A stretch of 64,000 bases of DNA from positions 5,828,001 to 5,892,000 of the forward strand of contig NZ_CP032869.1 in the NCBI RefSeq assembly GCF_003576455.2. The letters are read 5' to 3'. Every line of letters begins with the position of its first letter. Position 1 is the stretch's first letter. The notes beneath the pieces were generated by a model. That model worked only from the letters and a program-made list of their open reading frames with translations. It was not told the DNA's origin and ran no database searches. Below are positions 35,690 to 44,082 of the stretch, piece by piece. The position numbers were made by a program, and so were the translations under genes. The DNA is from Mucilaginibacter celer (lineage in GTDB: Bacteria; Bacteroidota; Bacteroidia; Sphingobacteriales; Sphingobacteriaceae).

Positions 35690-38209
35690 ATGAAATTAAA
35701 GCTTATCAGCTTCGCTATATTATTGTTTTTGTCCGCTCAATTTGTCGCGCTTGCGGACGGCGCTACTCGTAACATAAAAATCAACCTTGTAGAGGATGCC
35801 GCGGGTACCCTTTCAGGTACTATTACCGATAAGGCCGATGGCAAGCCAATTATTGGTGCAACGGTAAATATTCCCGATTTACGTAAGGGTACTATTACCG
35901 ATGTAAATGGTAAATACAGTTTTGGTACAGTGCCCAAAGGGGTTTTCCTGGTGCAGATTACTTATATAGGCTACCTTACAGTTACCCAAAGGGTTGATTT
36001 TTCAAAAACAAGTGTTTTTGATGTGAAAATGCAAACCTCATCGCTCGAGGCCGGTGAGGTTGTTGTTACCGGTGTAAGCAAAGCCACCGAAATAAAACGC
36101 AGCCCTGTGCCTATGTTGGCGGTAGGAAAAGCATATCTTGAGCAGCGTGCGGCGTCTGGTAATGTTATTGATCAGATAGCTACGTTGCCGGGTGTAAGCG
36201 CGGTTACTACAGGCCCAAATGTATCTAAGCCATTTATCCACGGGTTGGGATATAACCGGGTGATAACATTACAGGATGGCATCCGCCAGGAAGGCCAGCA
36301 ATGGGGCGATGAACATGGTATTGAAGTTGATCAAAATTCGATAGACCGTGTAGAGGTGATCAAAGGCCCGGCAAGTTTAAGCTATGGCTCTGACGCTATT
36401 GGTGGTGTTGTAAACCTGATTTCGCCGGCACCTGTTCCCGAAGGAAAGATATTAGGCTCGGTTCAGGGGCTTTATGGCACTAACCAGGGTTTATATAACG
36501 GATCGTTCAGGTTGCAGGGTAATCAAAACGGATTGATTTGGGGTACAGTAGTATCAGCCAAAGGCAGTAAAGATTATCAAAACGAGCACGATGGCCGTGT
36601 ATATGGTACCAACTACCGCGAAAAAGATGCCCGCGTTATGGTTGGGCTTAACAAATCATGGGGATATTCATACCTGCATGCATCGGTGTTTGATGATGAA
36701 CAGTCTATCCCCGATGGTAGCCGCGATTCGCTTACCCGCAAGTTTACACAGCAAATTACCGAAGACGATGCATATAGGCCAATTGTGCCAAACTCGGTTT
36801 TAAACTCCTATAAAATACCAACCCTGCACCAGCATGTGCAACTTTACCGTATTTACAACAACAGTAATTTTATTTTAGGAAATGGTAACCTCGCGGTTAA
36901 CCTCGGCTTTCAATACAGCCACCGCCGCGAATACACGCACCCCGAAGATGGCGATATTGCAGGGCTTAACTTACACCTGTCTACTTATACTTATGATGTT
37001 AAATACAACTTTAATATCGGTAACGATTATGAAACAACCTTTGGCATTAACGGGCAGTATGGCAATAATACCATTGGCGATGCTACCGATTTTCCTATTC
37101 CCGCTTATCATCAATTTGATGTAGGTCCGTTTTTTGTTATCAAAAAAAGCTTTGGCAAGTTAGATGTTTCGGCGGGTGCAAGGTATGATACCCGTTCGTT
37201 CTCAAACGCGGCAGCCTACGTTGATACTTTGGGTGCTAAGGGTTACCCGCAATTGTACACCGGTAGTAATCCCGAAACCGCGGCTAACGTTACCAAACAA
37301 TTTGATGCCTTCAGCAAGCGCTTCAGCGGGTTTTCGGGCAGCTTCGGCGCTACGTATAATGTTTCCGACGCGTTCCTGATCAAGGGCAACATTTCACGCG
37401 GTTTCAGGGCGCCAAGTATTGCCGAAATTTCGGCCAATGGCCCGGATCCGGGTTCACAGATCTATCACATTGGCGATAAAAACTTTAAACCGGAGTTTAG
37501 CCTGCAGGAAGATATCGGTACTTTTTTAACGTTGCCCAATATATCGGCCAGTGTTGAGGTTTTTAATAATAACCTGAGCAATTACATTTATCAGCAACAG
37601 GTTTTAGCGGCCGATGGCAGTCCGGTTTATACACAGGGTTATACAACCTTTACTTATGTGCAAAGTAAAGCCCGCATTTACGGCGGCGAGGTTAGTGTTG
37701 ATTTGCACCCAATTTCGTGGCTGCATTTTGAAAATGCATTAAGCTTAACTTATGGCGAAAATAAGGGTAATGGCGGCCCGATTGCCGATAGCTTGAAATA
37801 TTTGCCATTTATACCACCCTTGCACATTCACTCTGAGCTTCGCGGAACATTTAATGGGGGCTTAGGCAAGCTGAAGAGCCTTTACGCTTTTGTTGGCTTT
37901 GATCACTACAGTGCGCAGGACCGGTTTTTTGCCGCCTACGGAACGGAAACTTACACCGCCGGGTATAATTTGCTAAGTGCTGGTTTTGGAGGTAGCATTG
38001 TAAACAAGGCAGGCCAACCGGTTATTAAGCTTTTTGTTGAAGGAACCAATCTTGCCAATGTTAACTATCAATCAAACATGAGCAGGCTTAAATATTTCGA
38101 CAATCCTACTGTGCCGGAGGGTGTGCGCCCCGGTATATTTAATATGGGCCGCAACATCAGTTTTAAAGTTGTTGTGCCGTTTGGGTTTAACACCAATAAA
38201 AAATCCTAA
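35690..38209 (+). CDS. TonB-dependent receptor
   Basis: Signal peptide (ending FVALADG), carboxypeptidase-regulatory-like domain (LSGTITDKADGKPIIGATVNI..., about 38-125), plug (about 130-250 with LPGVSAVTTGPNVSKPFIHG and VEVIKGPASLSYGSDAIGGVVN) and a 22-strand-type barrel to residue 839. The family imports metal chelates, vitamins or sugars using TonB energy. The plug is canonical, unlike the two OMP_b-brl_3 proteins in this window. Because the preceding small protein has a CxxC/HH motif, a metal ligand such as copper, zinc or haem is plausible but unproven. A terminator follows. Confidence 0.92.
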   Translation: MKLKLISFAILLFLSAQFVALADGATRNIKINLVEDAAGTLSGTITDKADGKPIIGATVNIPDLRKGTITDVNGKYSFGTVPKGVFLVQITYIGYLTVTQRVDFSKTSVFDVKMQTSSLEAGEVVVTGVSKATEIKRSPVPMLAVGKAYLEQRAASGNVIDQIATLPGVSAVTTGPNVSKPFIHGLGYNRVITLQDGIRQEGQQWGDEHGIEVDQNSIDRVEVIKGPASLSYGSDAIGGVVNLISPAPVPEGKILGSVQGLYGTNQGLYNGSFRLQGNQNGLIWGTVVSAKGSKDYQNEHDGRVYGTNYREKDARVMVGLNKSWGYSYLHASVFDDEQSIPDGSRDSLTRKFTQQITEDDAYRPIVPNSVLNSYKIPTLHQHVQLYRIYNNSNFILGNGNLAVNLGFQYSHRREYTHPEDGDIAGLNLHLSTYTYDVKYNFNIGNDYETTFGINGQYGNNTIGDATDFPIPAYHQFDVGPFFVIKKSFGKLDVSAGARYDTRSFSNAAAYVDTLGAKGYPQLYTGSNPETAANVTKQFDAFSKRFSGFSGSFGATYNVSDAFLIKGNISRGFRAPSIAEISANGPDPGSQIYHIGDKNFKPEFSLQEDIGTFLTLPNISASVEVFNNNLSNYIYQQQVLAADGSPVYTQGYTTFTYVQSKARIYGGEVSVDLHPISWLHFENALSLTYGENKGNGGPIADSLKYLPFIPPLHIHSELRGTFNGGLGKLKSLYAFVGFDHYSAQDRFFAAYGTETYTAGYNLLSAGFGGSIVNKAGQPVIKLFVEGTNLANVNYQSNMSRLKYFDNPTVPEGVRPGIFNMGRNISFKVVVPFGFNTNKKS

Positions 38210-38231
38210 CTTAATTTAAACTATATTTATT

Positions 38232-38265
38232 GGAAGCTTCGCTGTAAGGCGAAGCTTTTTTTATT
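38232..38265 (+). terminator. Intrinsic terminator of the TonB receptor gene
   Basis: AAGCTTCGC and GCGAAGCTT form the stem and a run of seven Ts follows. Confidence 0.9.
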
Positions 38266-38373
38266 AAAACAGGTTTTATAGATGATCACATATTCAAGCC
38301 GTGATGCAATTTTTGAAAGTTTGGTGGCTAATATTTAATTTTTTTATTTTTGATAAACTCAATTCACACATAA

Positions 38374-38403
38374 CTGTCATTGCGAAGTACGAAGCAATAG
38401 CGT
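38374..38403. repeat. Half copy of the GTCATTGCGAGG family
   Basis: CTGTCATTGCGAAGTACGAA followed by GCAATAGCG matches the left arm of the palindromes at 45327 and 52721. No right arm is present. It ends 20 bp before tsaE. Confidence 0.7.
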
Positions 38404-38422
38404 AAATGGTAATCATACACAA

Positions 38423-38839
38423 GTGCAACTATCTGTTAACACATTAGCCCAGCTACCGCAAGCTGCCAAAGCCATATTGGATCATTCGGCGGAGAATAAG
38501 ATCTTTTTATTTTACGGCGATATGGGTGCCGGCAAAACAACCCTCATCAAAGCCTTGTGCGAAGAACTGGGTATTGATGAGCCAGCCACGAGTCCTACAT
38601 TCTCTATTGTTAATGAATACATCGGCCGCGACAGCCGCATTTTTCATTTTGATTTTTATCGCCTTAAAACACAAACCGAAGCACTGGATATGGGCTATGA
38701 AGAATATTTTTACAGCGGTGCCTATTGCTTTATTGAGTGGCCCGAAAAAATTCCGGATTTGCTGCCTGATCATTATACAACCGTGAATATCAAGGTCGCG
38801 GATGATAACTCGAGGCTCATCAGCATCCAAAACTTTTAG
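38423..38839 (+). CDS. tsaE: tRNA threonylcarbamoyladenosine biosynthesis ATPase TsaE
   Basis: TsaE is the ATPase that drives the TsaBD complex in making t6A37 on ANN-decoding tRNAs. The 138 residues fit the family. Walker A is GDMGAGKTT at 32-40, followed by the TsaE signature SPTFSIVNEY, HFDFYRL and FIEWPEKI. The start is GTG at 38423. Its end overlaps no other gene once alanine dehydrogenase is started at 38892, 52 bp downstream. Confidence 0.95.
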   Translation: MQLSVNTLAQLPQAAKAILDHSAENKIFLFYGDMGAGKTTLIKALCEELGIDEPATSPTFSIVNEYIGRDSRIFHFDFYRLKTQTEALDMGYEEYFYSGAYCFIEWPEKIPDLLPDHYTTVNIKVADDNSRLISIQNF

Positions 38840-38891
38840 TTCCATCATCCGGCTAATTTTCTTATCTTCATCAGCCTTTAAAAAATACATC

Positions 38892-40118
38892 ATGAGTTCA
38901 GGGATCATTAGTGGGTTTTCGGATATTGCCAAGCAGGCAATGATGCAGCCCCAGGAGTCGTTGCTTGAGGTAAAATCTAAGAAGAACAAATTATATATCG
39001 GCATTCCCAAAGAGATTTCTTTCCAGGAAAACCGGGTGCCCCTAACGCCGTTATCGGTTGCTTTACTGGTTAATAACGGCCACGACGTGCTGTTGGAAAG
39101 CAATGCCGGGCAGGCGGCCAATTTTTCGGATAAAGATTATGCCGATCAGGGCGGACTCATCATTTACGATACCAAGAAGGTTTACGAAGCCGATATCATC
39201 ATTAAAATTGCCCCGCCAACCATGCAGGAAATTGAGATGATGAAACCAGGCCAGTTGCTGATTTCTACCCTGCAAATGGCAACGCTCAAAGCCGAAAGCA
39301 TCCAGGCCCTGATGGCCAAAAAAATTACGGCACTAAGCTTTGAACACCTGCGCGATGAGGGTAATATCCTTACTGTTGTTAGGGCGATGAGTGAAATTGT
39401 TGGCGCTACTTCTATCCTCATCGCTGCCGAATACCTGAGCAATGTTTTCGAAGGCAAAGGCCTGATGTTGGGTGGTATTACCGGCGTGCCCCCTACCGAG
39501 ATCGTGATTTTAGGAGCGGGTACAGTAGGCGAATACGCTGCCCGTACAGCGATATCATTAGGTGCCGAAGTGAAGGTATTCGACCCATCAATTTATAAAC
39601 TCCGCAGATTACAGAATAACATTGGCAGCAGGGTATTTACATCTGTTGTACAGCCTATTGTTTTAGAAAAAGCCATTACTACCTGCGATGTAGCCATTGG
39701 CGCGTTGCGTGCCGAAGATGGCCGTAGTCCGTGCATTATTTCGGAAACAACAGTAAGTAAAATGAAGCGCGATTCGGTGATCATTGATGTAAGTATTGAC
39801 CAGGGGGGCTGCTTTGAAACATCCGAAGTTACCAACCACACCCACCCGGTTTTCCGCAAGTATGATGTTATTCATTATTGCGTGCCTAATATTGCTTCAC
39901 GGGTGGCCCGCACCGCTACTTATGCGCTTACCAATATTTTCGCACCTATTTTACTGGATATCGGCGATCATGGCGGTATCAAAAATGTGATCTGGGAAAA
40001 ATCGGGCGTACGTAACGCTGTTTACATTTACCAGGGGCAGCTTACCAACAAACACATCGGCGACAGGTTCTCCATCCCCTGTAAAGATCTCGACCTGCTC
40101 ATCGTATCGCACCGTTAA
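38892..40118 (+). CDS. ald: Alanine dehydrogenase
   Basis: The enzyme interconverts L-alanine and pyruvate with NAD and ammonia. ATG at 38892 (MSSGIISGFSDIAKQAMM) is chosen; an in-frame extension to 38802 would overlap tsaE. After a 40-residue leader typical of the longer Bacteroidota form, YIGIPKEISFQENRVPLTP carries substrate-binding Arg and Lys. Then come ITALSFEHLRDEG, the Rossmann motif GAGTVGEYAARTA and CVPNIASRVARTATYALTN. A VanX-like dipeptidase starts four bases after the stop, suggesting an alanine-use operon. Confidence 0.92.
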   Translation: MSSGIISGFSDIAKQAMMQPQESLLEVKSKKNKLYIGIPKEISFQENRVPLTPLSVALLVNNGHDVLLESNAGQAANFSDKDYADQGGLIIYDTKKVYEADIIIKIAPPTMQEIEMMKPGQLLISTLQMATLKAESIQALMAKKITALSFEHLRDEGNILTVVRAMSEIVGATSILIAAEYLSNVFEGKGLMLGGITGVPPTEIVILGAGTVGEYAARTAISLGAEVKVFDPSIYKLRRLQNNIGSRVFTSVVQPIVLEKAITTCDVAIGALRAEDGRSPCIISETTVSKMKRDSVIIDVSIDQGGCFETSEVTNHTHPVFRKYDVIHYCVPNIASRVARTATYALTNIFAPILLDIGDHGGIKNVIWEKSGVRNAVYIYQGQLTNKHIGDRFSIPCKDLDLLIVSHR

Positions 40119-40122
40119 TTTT

Positions 40123-40803
40123 ATGGGCAGATATTTTATAATCCTGGTTTTTATTGTTGTGGGATTGAATGCCCGCGCCCAGCACTATAAATATATCGAT
40201 AGTACAAAAATCAGCAATATTGCCCGGTATAAAGTACAGGTAAAAGCCAATCCGGATAAGCAACTTGTCGAAATAAAAAAATATATCCCGCAAATTGTTC
40301 CGGATATCCGCTATGCTACCACCAATAATTTTATGCACCGCCGCATGTACACTGTTGCCAAAGCCTACGCCCGTTTACCGGTGGTAAAAGCCCTGCAACA
40401 GGTGGAGGCTGAACTCAAGACTCAAAATTTAGGACTTAAAATTTACGATGCCTACCGCCCCTACTCGGTTACCGTAGATTTTTACGAAAAAACGCCGGAT
40501 ACTAATTTCGTGGCAAACCCGCGTTTGGGATCAAAACACAACCGGGGCTGTGCCATTGACCTGTCGTTGATTGACCTTAGAACGGGTAAAGAGCTGGATA
40601 TGCCTACACCCTTTGACAGTTTTAGCCGTAAAGCATCGGCTAATTACCCTAATTTATCGCAATTGCAGATCTCAAACCGGGAATTGCTTAAGGCTGTAAT
40701 GGCTAAATATGGCTTCAGGGTGCTTTCTACTGAGTGGTGGCATTATGATTTTAATGGATGGAGTGATTATGAACTGTTGGATGTGCCGTTGCAGAAACTT
40801 TGA
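40123..40803 (+). CDS. D-alanyl-D-alanine dipeptidase (VanX-like, M15D)
   Basis: A signal-like N-terminus (FIILVFIVVGLNARAQ) places the 226-residue enzyme in the periplasm. The M15 zinc site is complete: S137-x-H139-x-x-G-x-A-x-D146 and E204-W-W-H207-Y. The family hydrolyses D-Ala-D-Ala. Next to alanine dehydrogenase this fits recycling of peptidoglycan-derived dipeptide to alanine and pyruvate (inference; ald itself acts on L-alanine, so a racemase would be needed). Vancomycin resistance is unlikely without vanH and vanA. Confidence 0.9.
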   Translation: MGRYFIILVFIVVGLNARAQHYKYIDSTKISNIARYKVQVKANPDKQLVEIKKYIPQIVPDIRYATTNNFMHRRMYTVAKAYARLPVVKALQQVEAELKTQNLGLKIYDAYRPYSVTVDFYEKTPDTNFVANPRLGSKHNRGCAIDLSLIDLRTGKELDMPTPFDSFSRKASANYPNLSQLQISNRELLKAVMAKYGFRVLSTEWWHYDFNGWSDYELLDVPLQKL

Positions 40804-40830
40804 GATGGCGGGATACGATTCAAAAACCGA

Positions 40831-40955
40831 TTGTCATTTAGACGAACCTGCAGAGGAATGAGCGCGGGTGGTGAGGAGAAATCCTGTACGCCCTGCTTCA
40901 CAGCCTTACAAGGCCGCCGTTATGTCGTATAAGATTTCTCTTTCGCGCCACCCGC
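40831..40955. repeat. Intergenic palindromic element, GAGGAGAAATC family
   Basis: GCGGGTGGTGAGGAGAAATC at 40864-40883 pairs imperfectly with GATTTCTCTTTCGCGCCACC... ending at 40955. The upstream TTGTCATTTAGACGAACCTG resembles the head of a widespread Bacteroidota repeat that starts GTCATTTCGACG. It fills the gap before brkB and would be misread as an N-terminal extension of that gene. Confidence 0.65.
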
Positions 40956-41074
40956 AAGCCATTCCCCTGCTTTATCGACATTTTCTTTTTATTAAAGATC
41001 CCGTAGTTTACAAAAGGCATCAATATTGCTTAAACACAATTGAAACAACATTTACACCCTATAAAAAAACAGTT

Positions 41075-42103
41075 ATGAAGTTTTTCAGCAAGGATTACTT
41101 TAAACAATTATGGAAGATTTTACTGGCTTCCTTTACAGGTTTCTCTAAAGATAATGGCTTAAAACTAAGTGCCTCACTGGCTTATTATACCGTTTTTTCT
41201 ATAGCTCCGCTGCTGATTATCGTGATGTCGGTAGCGGGATTGGTATTCAAGCAGGATGCGGTTACTAATAAACTTTATCCGGAGATTGTGCGGTACGTTG
41301 GTCCGCAGCCGGCGGCTCAAATTCAGGATGCCTTGAAGCACCTGGCGCTTTCGGGCAAATCGGGTATGGCTGTGGTAATAGGTGTTGGTACATTGCTGTT
41401 GGGTGCGAGTAGTATTTTTATCGAGATCCAGGATTCACTTAATATCATCTGGAGGGTAAAAGCAAGACCTAAAAGCGGTTGGTTGCAGTTGTTACGCAAC
41501 AGGTTCGTATCGTTTTCATTGATCATTAGCCTGGGCTTTTTATTACTGGCATCATTGATCATAAATATCATTATCCAGGCGATACAAGACCAGGTTCAAC
41601 GGTTTTTGCCGGGTATCGACTCGGTAACGAAAATACTGGTTCAGGGCCTTAACCTGGGTATCACCCTGGTAATTATCACAACACTGTTTAGCATTATATT
41701 CAAGTTTTTGCCCGATGTTAAGATTAAGTGGAAGGATGTTCGCAGCGGATCAATATTTACTGCTATTCTGTTTATGTTAGGCCAATACATTATAAGCTTA
41801 TATATACATTACACCGCGCAAGGTTCAGCTTATGGTGCTGCAGGATCGATCATTGTTATTTTGGTTTGGATCTATTATACATCTGCCATATTATATATTG
41901 GAGCCGAATTTACCCAGGTTTATGCCGAGGCCAGCGGCAGCCATATAGAACCGGCATCATACGCGGTTCATATATTACAAACCGAAGTTGAACACAAGGT
42001 AAGCGTGCTTCCGGCGCAAAACCCGCAATTGCAGGGCAATTTGAAAAAAGTGGAGCAAAAGATTGAGAAGGAGGAAAAAAAGGAAGAAGCGAAGAAGGGA
42101 TAA
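41075..42103 (+). CDS. YihY/BrkB-family inner-membrane protein
   Basis: The ATG at 41075 (MKFFSKDYFKQLWKILLASF) is used because the 69 codons before it run through a repeat element. The 342 residues hold the family signature KLSASLAYYTVFSIAPLLII and six hydrophobic segments. FLPDVKIKWKDV and GSAYGAAGSIIVILVWIYYTSAILYIGAEFTQVYAE are strongly conserved. Its transport or other role is unresolved; the old label ribonuclease BN was wrong. The last 15 residues are a charged Glu/Lys tail. Confidence 0.93.
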   Translation: MKFFSKDYFKQLWKILLASFTGFSKDNGLKLSASLAYYTVFSIAPLLIIVMSVAGLVFKQDAVTNKLYPEIVRYVGPQPAAQIQDALKHLALSGKSGMAVVIGVGTLLLGASSIFIEIQDSLNIIWRVKARPKSGWLQLLRNRFVSFSLIISLGFLLLASLIINIIIQAIQDQVQRFLPGIDSVTKILVQGLNLGITLVIITTLFSIIFKFLPDVKIKWKDVRSGSIFTAILFMLGQYIISLYIHYTAQGSAYGAAGSIIVILVWIYYTSAILYIGAEFTQVYAEASGSHIEPASYAVHILQTEVEHKVSVLPAQNPQLQGNLKKVEQKIEKEEKKEEAKKG

Positions 42104-42121
42104 TATCAGAACTTATAAATG

Positions 42122-42163
42122 AAAACGCCGTTGCATAATTGGATTTGCAACGGCGTTTTGCTT
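42122..42163. terminator. Bidirectional terminator
   Basis: AAAACGCCGTTGCA pairs with TGCAACGGCGTTTT. A/T runs flank both sides, between convergent brkB and porX. Confidence 0.9.
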
Positions 42164-42175
42164 TTTTTAAACCTC

Positions 42176-42205
42176 GCCGCCGCCCGGCTCCAGCCGGGCG
42201 GCGGC
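42176..42205. repeat. GC-rich perfect hairpin
   Basis: GCCGCCGCCCGGCT and AGCCGGGCGGCGGC are perfectly complementary with CC between them, giving a 14-bp stem. It has no T run and sits between the terminator and the porX stop. It may be a second transcript barrier or a repeat unit. Confidence 0.7.
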
Positions 42206-42237
42206 GTAGAGCCCCCAAGATGGTAGCAACACATCCG

Positions 42238-43791
42238 TTACTTAGGCCCGTAAGTAACAATAGGCACAATCATCTCTTCTAACGAAATGCCTCCGTGCTG
42301 AAAAGTTTCGTTATAAAAATTAACAAAGTGGTTGTAGTTATTAGGGTACACAAAGTAGCTATCCTCTTTAGCAAACACAAAGCTTGAGCTGATGTGCAGT
42401 CTTGGCAGCATTGCATCGTGCGGGTTGCGGATGTGGAACACCTCTTTGGCATTATAATTAAGGTTTTTGCCTTGTTTATAGCGCAGGTTGGTGTTGGTAT
42501 TACGGTCGCCTACAATTTTGCTTGGGTTTTTTACGCGGATGGTACCATGATCAGTAGTGATTACTACGCGTACCTGTTTTTGCGCGAGGAATTTAAGCAG
42601 ATCAAGCAATGGTGAATGCTCAAACCATGATAGCGTTAATGAACGGTAAGCGGCATCATCACTGGCCAGCTCGCGGATCATTTGCATATCTGTACGGGCA
42701 TGCGACAGCATATCCACAAAGTTATACACCACAACATTAAGCTCGTTATTCATGAGGTTGTTTACCGATTCGTTCAGCGCACGGCCCTCATCAATGTTTA
42801 ATATTTTGTGGTATGAGTGTTTGCAATCCTTGCGCAGCACACGTTTCAGATGATCGGCTAAAAATTCGGCTTCGTACAGGTTTTTGCCGCCTTCGTCCTC
42901 GTCGTTTTGCCACATACTTGGATAGCGTTTTTCCATATCCAGCGGCATCAGACCCGAGAAGATAGCGTTTCGGGCGTACTGTGTTGCGGTTGGCAGGATG
43001 CTATAATAAGTATCCTCTTCCTCCAACCTGAAATATTCGGATATGATCGGGTTGATGATCTTGAATTGATCGTAACGCAGGTTATCTATCAAAATAAAGA
43101 AAACCGGACCTTTTCCATCCAGCTTAGGGAATACCTTCTTTTTAAACAATTGGATTGACGACGTTGGTGCCAAATCCGGGTTTTTGATCCAGTTTAAATA
43201 GTTACGTTCCACAAATTTGCAAAACTGCATGTTGGCCTCGGCCTTTTGCAGGGTAAGGATCTCGTGCATGCCGGCATCTTCCAGTTTCTCGAGTTCCAGT
43301 TCCCAGTAAATGAGCTTTTTATAAACATCAACCCATTCCTGATGGCTCAGGTTTTCGTTAAGCGTCATGCCCAGGGTACGGAAATCCATCTGGTAGGCCA
43401 TGGTGGTTTTCTCGGTAACCAGGCGCTTGTTTTCGGTAAGCTTTTTAATGGTAAGCAGTATCTGCTTTGGGTGTACCGGCTTGATCAGGTAATCATCAAT
43501 CTTCGAGCCGATGGCATCCTCCATCAAATACTCTTCCTCGTTTTTGGTGATGAGTACGATAGGCACGTCGTTATTGATGTTTTTAATCTGCTGCAGCGTT
43601 TCCAGGCCGGTTAGGCCAGGCATGTTTTCATCTAAAAAAACAAGATCGTAGTAATTGTTTTTGAACGAATCGACTGCATCGTAACCGTTGGTAACGGTGG
43701 TTACTTTGTAGCCCTTTTCGCCCAGGAAAAGTATATGTGGTCGTAGCAGGTCAATTTCGTCATCGGCCCACAAAATGGTGGTGTCTTGCAT
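42238..43791 (-). CDS. porX: PorX: response regulator with PglZ phosphodiesterase domain
   Basis: PorX pairs with the kinase PorY and controls type IX secretion. At 517 residues the length matches. The receiver has WADDE, phospho-acceptor D54 in VFLDENMPG, T82 and K104 in YLIKPVHP. A helical linker (about 130-200) leads to the alkaline-phosphatase-like PglZ domain with FFILIDNLRYDQ, SILPTATQYARNAIFSG, MLSHARTD and VVITTDHGT for metal and catalytic residues. Here it is monocistronic and porY is not in the window. Confidence 0.95.
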   Translation of the reverse strand: MQDTTILWADDEIDLLRPHILFLGEKGYKVTTVTNGYDAVDSFKNNYYDLVFLDENMPGLTGLETLQQIKNINNDVPIVLITKNEEEYLMEDAIGSKIDDYLIKPVHPKQILLTIKKLTENKRLVTEKTTMAYQMDFRTLGMTLNENLSHQEWVDVYKKLIYWELELEKLEDAGMHEILTLQKAEANMQFCKFVERNYLNWIKNPDLAPTSSIQLFKKKVFPKLDGKGPVFFILIDNLRYDQFKIINPIISEYFRLEEEDTYYSILPTATQYARNAIFSGLMPLDMEKRYPSMWQNDEDEGGKNLYEAEFLADHLKRVLRKDCKHSYHKILNIDEGRALNESVNNLMNNELNVVVYNFVDMLSHARTDMQMIRELASDDAAYRSLTLSWFEHSPLLDLLKFLAQKQVRVVITTDHGTIRVKNPSKIVGDRNTNTNLRYKQGKNLNYNAKEVFHIRNPHDAMLPRLHISSSFVFAKEDSYFVYPNNYNHFVNFYNETFQHGGISLEEMIVPIVTYGPK

Positions 43792-43810
43792 GGTATATGT
43801 GTTATATTTT

Positions 43811-43968
43811 CGTCTGAATCAGAATTTTCAGAATTTGAAAATTTTCAGAATGATTCAGTGTAAGGTTAAACGCTTTTCAAATATCGGTTTTTGCCGCTAC
43901 ATTCCGTAAATCCTCAGCTTTTCAAAATTTTGCTAATTCTTAAATTCTGAAAATTCTGATTCAGACAA
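43811..43968. repeat. Dispersed TCTGAATCAGAATTTTCAG...TTCAGACAA repeat
   Basis: The left arm CGTCTGAATCAGAATTTTCA starts at 43811 and the right arm TGAAAATTCTGATTCAGACAA ends at 43968. It separates divergent porX and the HD hydrolase gene and starts 20 bp upstream of the porX ATG, so it may carry or displace the porX promoter. Confidence 0.8.
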
Positions 43969-44044
43969 TAAACCTCAAAGTGAAACATTTGTTGTTGCTT
44001 AGTAAAGGTATTAACAAAATTTAACAAAGCTGCCGGGGTTATTT

Positions 44045-44052
44045 TACCTTTG
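44045..44052 (+). promoter_or_regulatory. -7 box of the HD hydrolase gene
   Basis: TACCTTTG fits TAnnTTTG. It lies 30 bp before the TTG start at 44083 and overlaps an alternative upstream TTG at 44050, which argues against that start. Confidence 0.5.
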
Positions 44053-44082
44053 TTTTACATTTTTGCATTCACAACAGCAACA

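Noticed and set aside
40868-41074. N-terminal extension of the BrkB protein
   Set aside because: These codons run through a repeat element and the family starts at the ATG at 41075.
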